Below the pieces are notes generated by a model, which was not told the DNA's origin, ran no database searches, and worked only from the letters and a program-made list of their open reading frames with translations. A DNA stretch of 50,152 nt. It comes from Crocinitomicaceae bacterium (GTDB taxonomy: Bacteria; Bacteroidota; Bacteroidia; Flavobacteriales_D; Parvicellaceae). Made by a program: the position numbers and the translations under genes. The stretch lies in assembly GCA_018663635.1 (NCBI GenBank), contig JABJPZ010000237.1, positions 1 to 50,152 of the forward strand, in the 5' to 3' direction. The stretch's first letter is position 1. Each line of letters opens with the position of its first letter. Shown piece after piece: positions 35,126 to 43,353 of the stretch.

Positions 35126-35794
35126 ATGAGGCATTTTATCAATCATACAGAAGAGAATTATTTAAAAGCCATTTACAGTTTATCTCAAAAGCCCAATCAA
35201 GGCGTTAGTACGAATGCAATTGCAAAATCTTTGGACACAAAAGCTTCTAGCGTAACTGACATGATGCAGAAATTGGCAGAAAAAGGTTTGGTGAGCTATA
35301 AAAAGTATTATGGTGTTCAATTGACCAGTAGTGGACAGTTGATTGCCCTCAACACGATCAGGAAACACCGACTTTGGGAAGTTTTCTTAGTGGACAAACT
35401 TAGCTTCAATTGGGATGAAGTGCATGAAATAGCAGAACAATTAGAACATATCCAATCTTCCGAATTAACCAATCGATTGGATATTTTTCTTGGCAATCCT
35501 AAATTTGATCCCCATGGAGATCCGATTCCAAATAGTCAAGGTGAAATAGAAAACTATCATGATACGTTATTATTGTCAGAACTAGAAATAGGAGCGTTTT
35601 GCACACTGGTTGGTGTTGCTGATTCGTCAAGTGTATTCTTAAAACATTTAGAAAAGAGTCAATTAAAACTAGGGTCTGAAATACGCCTTATTAATGTTTT
35701 TGAATATGATCGATCTTTGAGCATTGAAGTAGCAAATATCCAAAGAAGTATCTCCAATAGGGTTGCCGATAATTTAATTGTTAAGCCATTGTAA
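35126..35794 (+). CDS. DtxR/MntR-family metal-dependent transcriptional regulator
   Basis: This 222-aa DNA-binding protein has an N-terminal winged helix (residues 5-65; TEENYLKAIYSL, SVTDMMQKLAEKGLV, YYGVQLTSSG). A dimerisation and metal domain follows (70-140; RKHRLWEVFLVDKL, EVHEIAEQLEHI, NPKFDPHGDPIP), with the His and Glu ligands expected. A C-terminal FeoA/SH3-like domain runs from 150 to 222. With Mn2+ or Fe2+ bound, such proteins repress metal uptake genes. A degenerate -7 box (TAAATTGC, 35112-35119) just before the ATG suggests a near-leaderless mRNA. The ZIP transporter ATG overlaps its stop by one base. Confidence 0.93.
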   Translation: MRHFINHTEENYLKAIYSLSQKPNQGVSTNAIAKSLDTKASSVTDMMQKLAEKGLVSYKKYYGVQLTSSGQLIALNTIRKHRLWEVFLVDKLSFNWDEVHEIAEQLEHIQSSELTNRLDIFLGNPKFDPHGDPIPNSQGEIENYHDTLLLSELEIGAFCTLVGVADSSSVFLKHLEKSQLKLGSEIRLINVFEYDRSLSIEVANIQRSISNRVADNLIVKPL

Positions 35795-36618
35795 TGGAGT
35801 CTCTCTATAAGTGGTTCGCTAATATTGACCCTATTCTTGCAGCGCTAATTGCAACAACATTTACCTGGCTACTTACGGCTGCTGGAGCCGCATTAGTATT
35901 TTTCTTTAAAGAGCTCAAAAGATCATTGCTAGACGGTTTGTTGGGATTCACAGGAGGTGTAATGGTTGCGGCAAGCTGTTTTGGTCTTCTAATGCCCGCA
36001 ATAGAACAAGCATCAAATATGGGCATGTCTGATGGATGGGAAGTTATGCCAGCTGCAGTGGGATTCCTTTTAGGCGCCGTCTTTTTATTTGGGCTAGACA
36101 AATTATTACCTCATTTACATATTAATTTCTCGAAAGATGAGAAAGAGGGAATCCAAACAGATTGGCACAGCACAACACTTCTGGTATTGGCAATTACTTT
36201 ACACAATATTCCTGAAGGGCTTGCCGTCGGTGTAATATTTGGAGCAGCTGGTGGTGATATAGAATTAATTTCTGCGGCTGTAGTTATCGCAATTGGCATA
36301 GGTATTCAAAATTTTCCAGAAGGAATTGCGGTCGCAATGCCACTTAGAAGACAAGGTGTTTCTAGAAGAAAAAGCTTTTGGTACGGTCAGCTCTCTGCAA
36401 TTGTAGAGCCAATAGCGGGGGTTTGCGGTGCCTGGGCTGTCACCTCGTTTGAGCCAATTCTACCGTATGCCTTAGCTTTTGCTGCCGGGGCTATGATTTA
36501 TGTAGTTGTGGAAGAAGTGATTCCAGAAACACAAAGGGACAAGTATACTGATATCGCAACGATGGGATTTATCCTTGGTTTTATACTCATGATGGTACTA
36601 GACGTTGTATTAGGTTGA
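35794..36618 (+). CDS. ZIP-family divalent metal transporter
   Basis: This 274-aa inner-membrane transporter has about eight helices. The two metal-site helices carry HNIPEG (H137, N138, P140, E141) and QNFPEG (Q172, N173, P175, E176), the ZIP signature of the GufA/ZupT branch. A cytosolic loop follows helix 3 with PHLHINFS. Its substrate may be Zn, Mn or Fe; placement directly behind a DtxR/MntR-type regulator (stop and start share one base) favours Mn or Fe. It would carry metal across the inner membrane after the divergent TonB receptor brings it into the periplasm. Confidence 0.92.
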   Translation: MESLYKWFANIDPILAALIATTFTWLLTAAGAALVFFFKELKRSLLDGLLGFTGGVMVAASCFGLLMPAIEQASNMGMSDGWEVMPAAVGFLLGAVFLFGLDKLLPHLHINFSKDEKEGIQTDWHSTTLLVLAITLHNIPEGLAVGVIFGAAGGDIELISAAVVIAIGIGIQNFPEGIAVAMPLRRQGVSRRKSFWYGQLSAIVEPIAGVCGAWAVTSFEPILPYALAFAAGAMIYVVVEEVIPETQRDKYTDIATMGFILGFILMMVLDVVLG

Positions 36619-36632
36619 AAACCCTAGTTTAT

Positions 36633-36640
36633 TACCTTTG
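36633..36640 (+). promoter_or_regulatory. -7 box TACCTTTG immediately before smpB
   Basis: Perfect TAnnTTTG match ending 4 bp before the smpB ATG at 36645. At the usual distance, transcription would start at or next to the ATG, giving a leaderless smpB mRNA. Confidence 0.45.
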
Positions 36641-36644
36641 AAGT

Positions 36645-37103
36645 ATGTCTTCCGATAACATCAACATAAAAAACAAAAAAGCTCGATTTGAGTACCTTAT
36701 CATCGATGAATTTGTAGCCGGAATTCAATTATTGGGTACAGAAATCAAGTCTATTCGACAAGGTAAGGCAAGTATTGGTGAAGCGTATTGTGTAATCCAA
36801 AAAGAAGAAGTTTTTTTAAGAAATGCATACATTGACGAATATGAAAATGGCGGCCATTACAATCATGAAGTAAGAAGAGATCGCAAGCTTTTATTGAATA
36901 GAGCAGAAATAACGAAAATTCACAAAAATCTAAAAACGAAAGGATTTACATTAATACCCTTGAGTTTATTCATAAACAGTAAAGGCTTGGCAAAAATAAA
37001 AATTGGTCTGGCCCAAGGTAAAAAGCTTCATGACAAAAGAGAAACTATCAAAGACCGCGATAATAAAAGGTCCTTGGATAGAATAAAAAAAGATTATAGA
37101 TAA
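36645..37103 (+). CDS. smpB: SsrA-binding protein
   Basis: Binds tmRNA and brings it to stalled ribosomes for trans-translation. 152 aa, typical. It begins NINIKNKKARFEYLIIDEFVAGIQL; GTEIKSIRQGKASIGEAY and AYIDEYENGGHYNHEVRRDRKLLL follow. The basic tail (HDKRETIKDRDNKRSLDRIKKDYR) reaches the decoding centre. The ATG is preceded by a -7 box only 4 bp away. The tmRNA gene itself was not seen in the window. A clear hairpin terminator follows. Confidence 0.97.
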   Translation: MSSDNINIKNKKARFEYLIIDEFVAGIQLLGTEIKSIRQGKASIGEAYCVIQKEEVFLRNAYIDEYENGGHYNHEVRRDRKLLLNRAEITKIHKNLKTKGFTLIPLSLFINSKGLAKIKIGLAQGKKLHDKRETIKDRDNKRSLDRIKKDYR

Positions 37104-37104
37104 A

Positions 37105-37131
37105 AAAAGCCCACCATAATGGCAGGCTTTT
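37105..37131. terminator. Bidirectional intrinsic terminator
   Basis: AAAAGCC (37105-37111) pairs with GGCTTTT (37125-37131) around a 13-base loop. An A-run precedes it and a T-run follows, so it can end both smpB (+) and the convergent barrel gene (-). Confidence 0.7.
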
Positions 37132-37152
37132 AAATAATATATAAAGTTCTGC

Positions 37153-38004
37153 TTAAAAATGAAACGTTGCTACTAAAGACGCAGTACCTAATTGATTACC
37201 ACCATTTATATCTGCACCTAATGCAAAACCATTGCTGCCGGCAGTCTCCGTAACAACATCTTCCATAGACGTTCCGCCACTACTCACCTGTTGCGATGTA
37301 GATGAACCAGCACCTTGACTCGATAAGCCTAGCCCCCAGCCATACTCAGCACCAATAGAAATTTTCGGTGCAATAAAATATTCACATCCAACAAATCCTC
37401 TTAATTGGAAACCAATGGTTGATCCTGAGATACTACCTTTTGCATCAGTAGTACCATCTACACCGTGAACCTGACTTGATACTGCGGGTGTACCAGCAGG
37501 AGAATAGGTGTTACCATAAGTATAAATTGTTTTAGCCGTACTCAACATGAATAGCAGTTCTCCTCCATAAAAACCCTGAAGTCTTCCTTTACCTCTTCTC
37601 CACTCCATTCCACCGCCAATAGCGATGAAACTAGAAGAACTTTTCTTAGAGTCTTCCACCGTAGCAGTAGAACCTGGGTCATTATCTAGAGCAACCAAAT
37701 CTGGCACCAATGCTTTGTCTGTAAAAGAATTGATTCCAATATTTAACTTAACTCTGTAAGCGGTTGTCGCATCTTTAAAATATTTACCTACGATTGTTCC
37801 ACTATTTACAAAATCTGCTCCTGGAGCTGTAGTATCAGAACTAAATAGATTACCTGCGTAATTCAAAAACGGTGCAGCATCAAACTGAATGGCCCAATCA
37901 CCTGCTTCCGGAAGAATGGCTTCGCCTTTTTTAGACGTCAGCTCCTGTGCAAAAAAACTTGCTCCAGAAAATAACATGGCACATAAGACTACTTTCTTTT
38001 TCAT
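37153..38004 (-). CDS. Outer-membrane beta-barrel protein
   Basis: This 283-aa protein has a signal peptide (1-19, ending FFAQ). The mature N-terminus GDWAIQFDAAPFLNYAGNLF is typical of abundant Bacteroidota barrel proteins. Amphipathic strands follow (VKLNIGINSFTD, FIAIGGGMEWRRGKGRLQGFYGGELLFML, FQLRGFVGCEYFIAPKISIGAEYGWGLGL), and the end ATFHF has the terminal Phe required for barrel insertion. A Ser/Gly-rich exposed loop lies near residues 225-250. Role unknown; structural or porin-like is likely. It is monocistronic, with a 189-bp gap upstream and a shared terminator downstream. Confidence 0.8.
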   Translation of the reverse strand: MKKKVVLCAMLFSGASFFAQELTSKKGEAILPEAGDWAIQFDAAPFLNYAGNLFSSDTTAPGADFVNSGTIVGKYFKDATTAYRVKLNIGINSFTDKALVPDLVALDNDPGSTATVEDSKKSSSSFIAIGGGMEWRRGKGRLQGFYGGELLFMLSTAKTIYTYGNTYSPAGTPAVSSQVHGVDGTTDAKGSISGSTIGFQLRGFVGCEYFIAPKISIGAEYGWGLGLSSQGAGSSTSQQVSSGGTSMEDVVTETAGSNGFALGADINGGNQLGTASLVATFHF

Positions 38005-38193
38005 AACTCTTTGTTTTTTGTTTAATTGTTAACTAAATCAATAACCACTATCGCTTTAATCAAATTCCAAAAGAAAAAACCACAAAATTGAATTTTCTTT
38101 CAAGGCAAATAAGCAAAGCAGAACTATTACGGCACCTTGATGCAAAATGTTTCGATTCGAAATAAAAAACTAATTAAAATATGAAATTGCTGT

Positions 38194-38841
38194 TCATTGC
38201 TGATTGCGATTGGGCAACATCGGAACAAAAGAGAAGTCTCCACATTTTTCTATTCGAAAATCATCTGATCCGTTTTTATAGACATAAACCATTGTTTGTG
38301 ATTCTCCTCCAATGGGCACAACCATTTCTCCCCCGATTGATAATTGCGCTAAAACGGCTTTGGGTATTTCAGGTGCCCCGCATGTGATTATTATTTTATC
38401 AAATGGTGCCCATTTCGGCAAACCTTTATAACCATCTCCAAAAAACAATCGTGCATTGTATCTTTTGTCTTCTAAAAAAACTTTCGTTTTATCATACAAC
38501 TCTCGCTGCCTCTCAATAGAATAAACTTTTGCCTTCAACTCGCAAAGTACGGCAGTTTGAAATCCGCAACCTGTACCAATTTCTAAAACCTTATCCCCTT
38601 TCTTAATGTTAAGCAAAGTAGTCTGAAAAGCAACAGTTGATGGATGGGAAATTGTTTGACCAGCACCTATCGGGAAAGCGGTATCCTGGTAGGCGAATTC
38701 CAAAAACGCACTGCTGTCAATAAAATGATGTCTGGGTATGCGACCCATTGCATCTAACACATCATCTGCGTATAAGTCTTTTAAACGTAATTCGCTGATT
38801 AGCCTATTACGCATACCTTTATGTTTATTGGAATCTTGCAC
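38194..38841 (-). CDS. pcm: Protein-L-isoaspartate O-methyltransferase
   Basis: Repairs isoaspartyl damage in proteins by SAM-dependent methylation. 215 aa. It starts with GTG at 38841; this start keeps the N-terminal HKGMRNRLISEL helix, which an ATG at the tenth codon would cut. Key parts are VLDAMGRIPRHHFID, the substrate-side AFPIGAGQTISHPSTVAFQT, the SAM motif VLEIGTGCGFQTAVL, and a post-motif strand DKIIITCGAPEIPKAVLAQL. The order and length are standard. It is divergent from the Gfo/Idh/MocA gene (143-bp gap). Confidence 0.95.
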   Translation of the reverse strand: MQDSNKHKGMRNRLISELRLKDLYADDVLDAMGRIPRHHFIDSSAFLEFAYQDTAFPIGAGQTISHPSTVAFQTTLLNIKKGDKVLEIGTGCGFQTAVLCELKAKVYSIERQRELYDKTKVFLEDKRYNARLFFGDGYKGLPKWAPFDKIIITCGAPEIPKAVLAQLSIGGEMVVPIGGESQTMVYVYKNGSDDFRIEKCGDFSFVPMLPNRNQQ

Positions 38842-38954
38842 GATACAATAATACTCCTATTTAAAATTCATTTAAAACTTTTCATTAAAGAGATATTGGA
38901 GTTTTTATGTTGATAATTATATTCTGATTTCATCGGTTCAAGGATTCCCTCATT

Positions 38955-38962
38955 TATGTTTG
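38955..38962 (+). promoter_or_regulatory. -7 box TATGTTTG before the Gfo/Idh gene
   Basis: Perfect TAnnTTTG match, 22 bp before the ATG at 38985. A transcript start near 38969 would give a leader of about 16 nt. Confidence 0.45.
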
Positions 38963-38984
38963 TAGAAACAACAACTAGACAAAT

Positions 38985-39962
38985 ATGAAAATTGGTGTAG
39001 CGGGAGCCGGACATCTTGGCAAAATTCACATAAAACTTATCTCAGAGATTCCTGATTTCGACCTTGTCGGCATTTATGATCTTGACCAAGGTAATTGTCG
39101 TGCAGTTGCGAATGAATACAACATAAAAGCATTTGAAAACTATTCAGATATGGTGCAAGAAGTGGATGCAGTTGATATTGTAACACCCACATTATCGCAC
39201 TATGATTTAGCCATAGAGGCCATCAAAAATTTCAAACACGCTTTCATAGAGAAACCGGTAACGAATACCGTTTTAGAAGCCAAATCTCTGTTAGATGTTG
39301 TGCACGAAGCAAACGTAAAAGTTCAAGTAGGACATGTTGAACGCTTTAATCCAGCATTCAAGGCAGCTCAAGAATATTTTACCCACCCCATGTTCATCGA
39401 AACACATCGCTTAGCTCAGTTTAATCCAAGAGGAACAGATGTACCCGTTGTTTTGGACTTAATGATTCATGATCTTGACATTGTACTAAAAGTCGTGAAA
39501 TCTAATGTCCGAAAAGTTTCTGCCAGCGGTGTTGCTGTTGTAAGTGAAACACCTGACATAGCCAATGCCAGGATTGAATTTGATAACGGCTGTGTCGCTA
39601 ATTTAACTGCTAGTCGAATCTCTCTTAAAAACATGCGTAAGTCCAGGTTTTTTCAAAAGGATGCATATATTTCTGTTGATTTCCTTGAAAAGAAAACGGA
39701 AATAATACAAATGGAGGAAGTTCATGGTGAGCCAGGACCTTTTGATTTATGTGTTGACCTTCCAGATAATCGAAAAAAGAAAATCTTGATTAATCAACCA
39801 GAAGTAAATCCAACAAATGCAATCAAGGAGGAATTGCAAGCATTTCATCATTCAATTATCACCAATAGCATACCAATTGTTCCATTAGAGGATGGTTATC
39901 ACGCCCTAAAAGTGGCAAATACTATTCTTGAAAAGCTAGGTTCAGTGAGTGCTTTAAGTTAA
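38985..39962 (+). CDS. Gfo/Idh/MocA-family oxidoreductase
   Basis: This 325-aa NAD(P)-dependent dehydrogenase has a Rossmann start MKIGVAGAGHLGKIHIKLI (1-20). The IDIVTPTLSHYDLA and AFIEKPVTNTV segments carry the conserved EKP Lys. The C-terminal alpha/beta domain (about 125-325) has VGHVERFNPAF and VLDLMIHDLDIVL, which include the putative catalytic HD. Members act on sugars, inositols or sugar nucleotides. The neighbouring sugar transferase suggests a role in surface polysaccharide sugar synthesis, but this is inferred from position only. Confidence 0.9.
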   Translation: MKIGVAGAGHLGKIHIKLISEIPDFDLVGIYDLDQGNCRAVANEYNIKAFENYSDMVQEVDAVDIVTPTLSHYDLAIEAIKNFKHAFIEKPVTNTVLEAKSLLDVVHEANVKVQVGHVERFNPAFKAAQEYFTHPMFIETHRLAQFNPRGTDVPVVLDLMIHDLDIVLKVVKSNVRKVSASGVAVVSETPDIANARIEFDNGCVANLTASRISLKNMRKSRFFQKDAYISVDFLEKKTEIIQMEEVHGEPGPFDLCVDLPDNRKKKILINQPEVNPTNAIKEELQAFHHSIITNSIPIVPLEDGYHALKVANTILEKLGSVSALS

Positions 39963-39988
39963 TTTCTATTTAAGTATAATATTTCTAA

Positions 39989-39996
39989 TACATTTG
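39989..39996 (+). promoter_or_regulatory. -7 box TACATTTG
   Basis: Perfect TAnnTTTG match, 25 bp before the lipoprotein ATG at 40022, followed by a T-run in the presumed leader. Confidence 0.45.
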
Positions 39997-40021
39997 CGTT
40001 TTTTTTTAATACGTACTGCGA

Positions 40022-40888
40022 ATGCGTTTATTTAGAAAACTAACCTTATTGGCATTGATCGGTTTTACTATTGCATCTACCCGATGTACTAAGGTGAATA
40101 ATGAGCAGTCCATCCCTTCCTACATAGAGGTGGAACAGTTTGTTCTGTCTACTAATAGCACTGAGGGGACAAATAGCCATAACATTGTAGACGCATGGAT
40201 ATTTGTAGATGATCAACTAATGGGGGTTTTTGAGCTTCCTGCTCGAGTCCCGACTCTTCGAACAGGTGTCCAAAACATCAAAATTTTTCCGGGTATTAAG
40301 AATAACGGGCAAAGTGACAATCGGGTTCGTTATCCATTTTACACCTATTACGATTCTTCTATCGACTTAGTACCCGACAGTACGGTAATTATCAATCCCG
40401 AAATTGGATACATTTCGGACATCGATATTTGGGAAGAGAATTTCGAAGATGGCGGAATCGCATTTTCTAAAACTATAGTAAGCGATACCAATTTTGTTCA
40501 AGACAGCAGTAATCCTTTTGAAGGAAGTAAATCAGGTATTGTTCGATTCGCAAGTTCAGACCTCTTCTTCGAGTCAAGAACGAATGAGCCCTTGTTTAAT
40601 GATTTTCCAAAATTGGGTCTCCCAATATATTTAGAACTCAATTACCGATCAAATACTTCTTTCGTTTTCGGATTATTTAACAATGATGGTAGCTTGCCCG
40701 CTGATGCGCAAATATCACTATTTACCTTTAATCCTAAACCCGACTGGAATAAAACTTACATCAAATTATCTGACGCTGTTAGCTCATTGAGCACTGCTAA
40801 TCAATTTGATATTTATTTTTCTGCTCTGAACAATGGTGAAGCTGCCACACCCAAAATAGAATTTGATAATATCAAAATTGTATTTTAA
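40022..40888 (+). CDS. Hypothetical lipoprotein with C-terminal beta-sandwich
   Basis: This 288-aa protein has a lipoprotein signal LTLLALIGFTIASTRCTK, with Cys at about residue 22. The segment VDAWIFVDDQLMGVFELPARVP looks like a PEGA-like or transthyretin-like strand pair. The second half (about 145-288) is a jelly-roll module, starting ENFEDGGIAFSKTI and ending ATPKIEFDNIKIVF, typical of carbohydrate-binding/choice-of-anchor modules. No enzyme motif is present. It ends 1 bp before the sugar transferase ATG, so the two are probably translated from one mRNA. Confidence 0.65.
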   Translation: MRLFRKLTLLALIGFTIASTRCTKVNNEQSIPSYIEVEQFVLSTNSTEGTNSHNIVDAWIFVDDQLMGVFELPARVPTLRTGVQNIKIFPGIKNNGQSDNRVRYPFYTYYDSSIDLVPDSTVIINPEIGYISDIDIWEENFEDGGIAFSKTIVSDTNFVQDSSNPFEGSKSGIVRFASSDLFFESRTNEPLFNDFPKLGLPIYLELNYRSNTSFVFGLFNNDGSLPADAQISLFTFNPKPDWNKTYIKLSDAVSSLSTANQFDIYFSALNNGEAATPKIEFDNIKIVF

Positions 40889-40889
40889 T

Positions 40890-42305
40890 ATGAAGAAAAA
40901 AACACTTGTTCTAACGTATGTCTTGCTAGATTTTATAGCTGCCTCTGCTGTTTGGGTCATGTTTTACTTCTTCCGAAAAGAATACATTGAAGCAGTCGCA
41001 TTTGTACCCGACGAGAATTTATACATTGGATTATCTGTCGTACCTTTTTTCTGGATTATTTTGTATGCTGCAGCTGGTTCCTATAAAAATGTCTACAGAA
41101 AATACAGATTAAAGGAATTCGGACAAACATTATTCATTTCTATATTAGGAACACTGTTTTTATTTTTCTTTTTAATTCTTGATGACCAAATTGGAGACCT
41201 TAATGATGTTGATAGGTATAAAAATTACTACAAGAGTGTCCTGACCTTATTTTCTCTTCATTTTTTGATAACCGTTACACTCCGACTTATTATAACAACA
41301 AGAACAGTTAAAAAAATTCATAGAAGGGAAATTGGTTTTAATACCTTATTGATTGGCGGGAATGAAAGAGCTATGGCCATTTATAATGAAATTGAAAACA
41401 TTAAAAATTCACCCGGTTATAAATTTTTAGGTTTTATTAGTACGAATGGTGTGGACCGAACACTACTCACTGCACCGATAAAGTATTTTGGCAATTATGA
41501 TGTTCTTCATGATACCATTACTGCCAATGAAATAACAGAGGTAATCATTGCTATTGAATCAAGTGAACACAAATACCTGAAAAAAATCATTGACGATTTA
41601 GAAAACTACAATGTGAAAGTCAAAATCATTCCGGATATGTACGACATTCTAACGGGCCAAGTTAAAATGAATAGCATTTTCGGGACACCTTTAATTGAAG
41701 TGAACAAACAGATTATGCCAGCCTGGCAGATAACGCTCAAGCGAGTTCTTGACCTTATTTTTTCATTTTGTGCATTAATCATCTTTTCTCCTGTTTATCT
41801 ATTTTTTATGATTGCCATTAAATGCTCTTCGAAAGGTCCTGTATTTTTCAAACAAGAGAGAATTGGATGGTATGGAAAACCATTTATGATTTATAAATTC
41901 CGATCAATGTCAGTTGATGCTGAAAAAAGAGGGCCGCAATTATCCAGTGCGCATGATGACAGAATTACTAAAATTGGCAAATTCATGCGTAAAAGTAGGT
42001 TGGATGAGCTTCCACAGTTTTGGAATGTGATTAAAGGTGACATGTCTGTGGTTGGGCCGCGACCAGAAAGACAATTTTACATAGATAAAATAACGCAACA
42101 AGCCGAGCACTATAGTCACCTGCACAAAGTGCGCCCGGGAATCACATCTTGGGGGCAAGTAAAATACGGTTACGCAGAAAATGTAGAAGAAATGATTCAA
42201 CGGTTAAAATTTGATATACTCTACATTGAAAACATGAGTATTGCATTAGATTTTAAAATCTTAATTTATACTATATTAATTGTTCTTAAAGGTTCAGGCA
42301 AATAG
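40890..42305 (+). CDS. Polyprenyl-phosphate sugar-1-phosphate transferase (WcaJ/WbaP-like)
   Basis: Starts a surface polysaccharide by moving a sugar-1-phosphate from a nucleotide sugar to undecaprenyl phosphate. About 471 aa from ATG 40890; upstream codons from 40863 overlap the previous gene. Four N-terminal helices (residues 5-150) come first. A CoA-binding-like Rossmann region follows (about 155-275; NTLLIGGNERAMAIYNEI). The catalytic domain starts at KRVLDLIFSF and contains PVFFKQERIGWYGKPFMIYKFRSM, RKSRLDELPQFWNV (catalytic Asp-Glu) and SVVGPRPER. The sugar is unknown. No other glycosyltransferases are adjacent. Confidence 0.93.
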   Translation: MKKKTLVLTYVLLDFIAASAVWVMFYFFRKEYIEAVAFVPDENLYIGLSVVPFFWIILYAAAGSYKNVYRKYRLKEFGQTLFISILGTLFLFFFLILDDQIGDLNDVDRYKNYYKSVLTLFSLHFLITVTLRLIITTRTVKKIHRREIGFNTLLIGGNERAMAIYNEIENIKNSPGYKFLGFISTNGVDRTLLTAPIKYFGNYDVLHDTITANEITEVIIAIESSEHKYLKKIIDDLENYNVKVKIIPDMYDILTGQVKMNSIFGTPLIEVNKQIMPAWQITLKRVLDLIFSFCALIIFSPVYLFFMIAIKCSSKGPVFFKQERIGWYGKPFMIYKFRSMSVDAEKRGPQLSSAHDDRITKIGKFMRKSRLDELPQFWNVIKGDMSVVGPRPERQFYIDKITQQAEHYSHLHKVRPGITSWGQVKYGYAENVEEMIQRLKFDILYIENMSIALDFKILIYTILIVLKGSGK

Positions 42306-42328
42306 TTTGCGCATAGCTCCTCCTTTTC

Positions 42329-42336
42329 TATCTTTG
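42329..42336 (+). promoter_or_regulatory. -7 box TATCTTTG
   Basis: Perfect TAnnTTTG match, 20 bp before the ATG at 42357. It supports that ATG over an in-frame TTG at 42339, which would sit only 2 bp from the box. Confidence 0.5.
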
Positions 42337-42356
42337 AATTGAAATTGACCTTCAAT

Positions 42357-43265
42357 ATGAAAAATATAGCAGTAATAGGCGCAGGTACTATGGGCAATGG
42401 AATTGCACATGTCTTTGCACAAAAAAATCATACCGTTCACTTGATTGACATTTCTCAGGAAGCATTAGACAAAGGAATGAGAACCATTGCCAATAACTTG
42501 GATAGAATGGTTAAAAAAGAAAAAATATCTGAGAATGAAAAAACAGATACTATCAACAACATTCAAACATTCACAAATTTACCAGAAGGTGTATCAGGTT
42601 GTGAATTAATCGTTGAGGCTGCAACTGAAAATTTAGAACTAAAATTAAAAATATTCAAGCAAATTGATGCGGCAGCAGACTCCAGCGCAATTCTCGCCAC
42701 TAATACTAGTTCCATTTCTATTACAAAAATTGCGGCTGTTACTTCTCGACCAGAAAAGGTAATTGGAATGCATTTTATGAATCCCGTTCCAGTAATGAAA
42801 CTGGTGGAGGTAATAAGAGGCTACGCTACTTCAGACGAAGTAACCAAAGTCATTATGGAAAAATCTGCTTCTTTAGGCAAGGTGCCGACTGAAGTGAATG
42901 ATTACCCTGGTTTCGTTGCCAATAAAATTTTAATGCCCATGATCAATGAGGCCATCATTACCCTTCATGAAGGTGTTGCGGGTGTTGAAGAAATAGATAC
43001 GGTAATGAAATTAGGTATGGCCCACCCAATGGGTCCATTACAATTAGCGGATTTTATCGGTCTGGATGTTTGTTTGTCTATTTTAAAAGTTCTACAAGAT
43101 GGTTTTGGAAATCCTAAATATGCACCCTGCCCACTTCTTGTTAATATGGTTACGGCTGGAAACCTAGGTGTAAAATCTAAAGAGGGCTTTTATTCATGGG
43201 GGCATGGAACCAAAGACTTAATTGTAGCAGATAACTTTAGAAAACCCCACCCCACCCTGATTTAA
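42357..43265 (+). CDS. 3-hydroxyacyl-CoA (3-hydroxybutyryl-CoA) dehydrogenase
   Basis: NAD-dependent oxidation of 3-hydroxyacyl-CoA to 3-ketoacyl-CoA in fatty acid or butanoate metabolism. 302 aa from ATG 42357. The Rossmann motif is IGAGTMGNGIAHVFAQ (residues 5-20). LIVEAATENLELK, the catalytic-His segment GMHFMNPVPVMKLVEVI, the NDYPGFVANKILMPMINEA hinge and HPMGPLQLADFIGLDVC complete the short-chain HBD form. It is not fused to a hydratase. It has its own promoter box, so it is probably separate from the polysaccharide genes upstream. Confidence 0.94.
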   Translation: MKNIAVIGAGTMGNGIAHVFAQKNHTVHLIDISQEALDKGMRTIANNLDRMVKKEKISENEKTDTINNIQTFTNLPEGVSGCELIVEAATENLELKLKIFKQIDAAADSSAILATNTSSISITKIAAVTSRPEKVIGMHFMNPVPVMKLVEVIRGYATSDEVTKVIMEKSASLGKVPTEVNDYPGFVANKILMPMINEAIITLHEGVAGVEEIDTVMKLGMAHPMGPLQLADFIGLDVCLSILKVLQDGFGNPKYAPCPLLVNMVTAGNLGVKSKEGFYSWGHGTKDLIVADNFRKPHPTLI

Positions 43266-43353
43266 CCACGCATAATTAAATGTACTGGGTAATCGTAATT
43301 TCATTTTGCATTAGTTGCGAGAATTGCTAAAATATCTACTGACTGATTAGTAG

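Noticed and set aside
42339-42356. TTG 42339 as start of the hydroxyacyl-CoA dehydrogenase
   Set aside because: It would sit 2 bp after a perfect -7 box and add residues before the Rossmann motif; ATG 42357 fits family N-termini.
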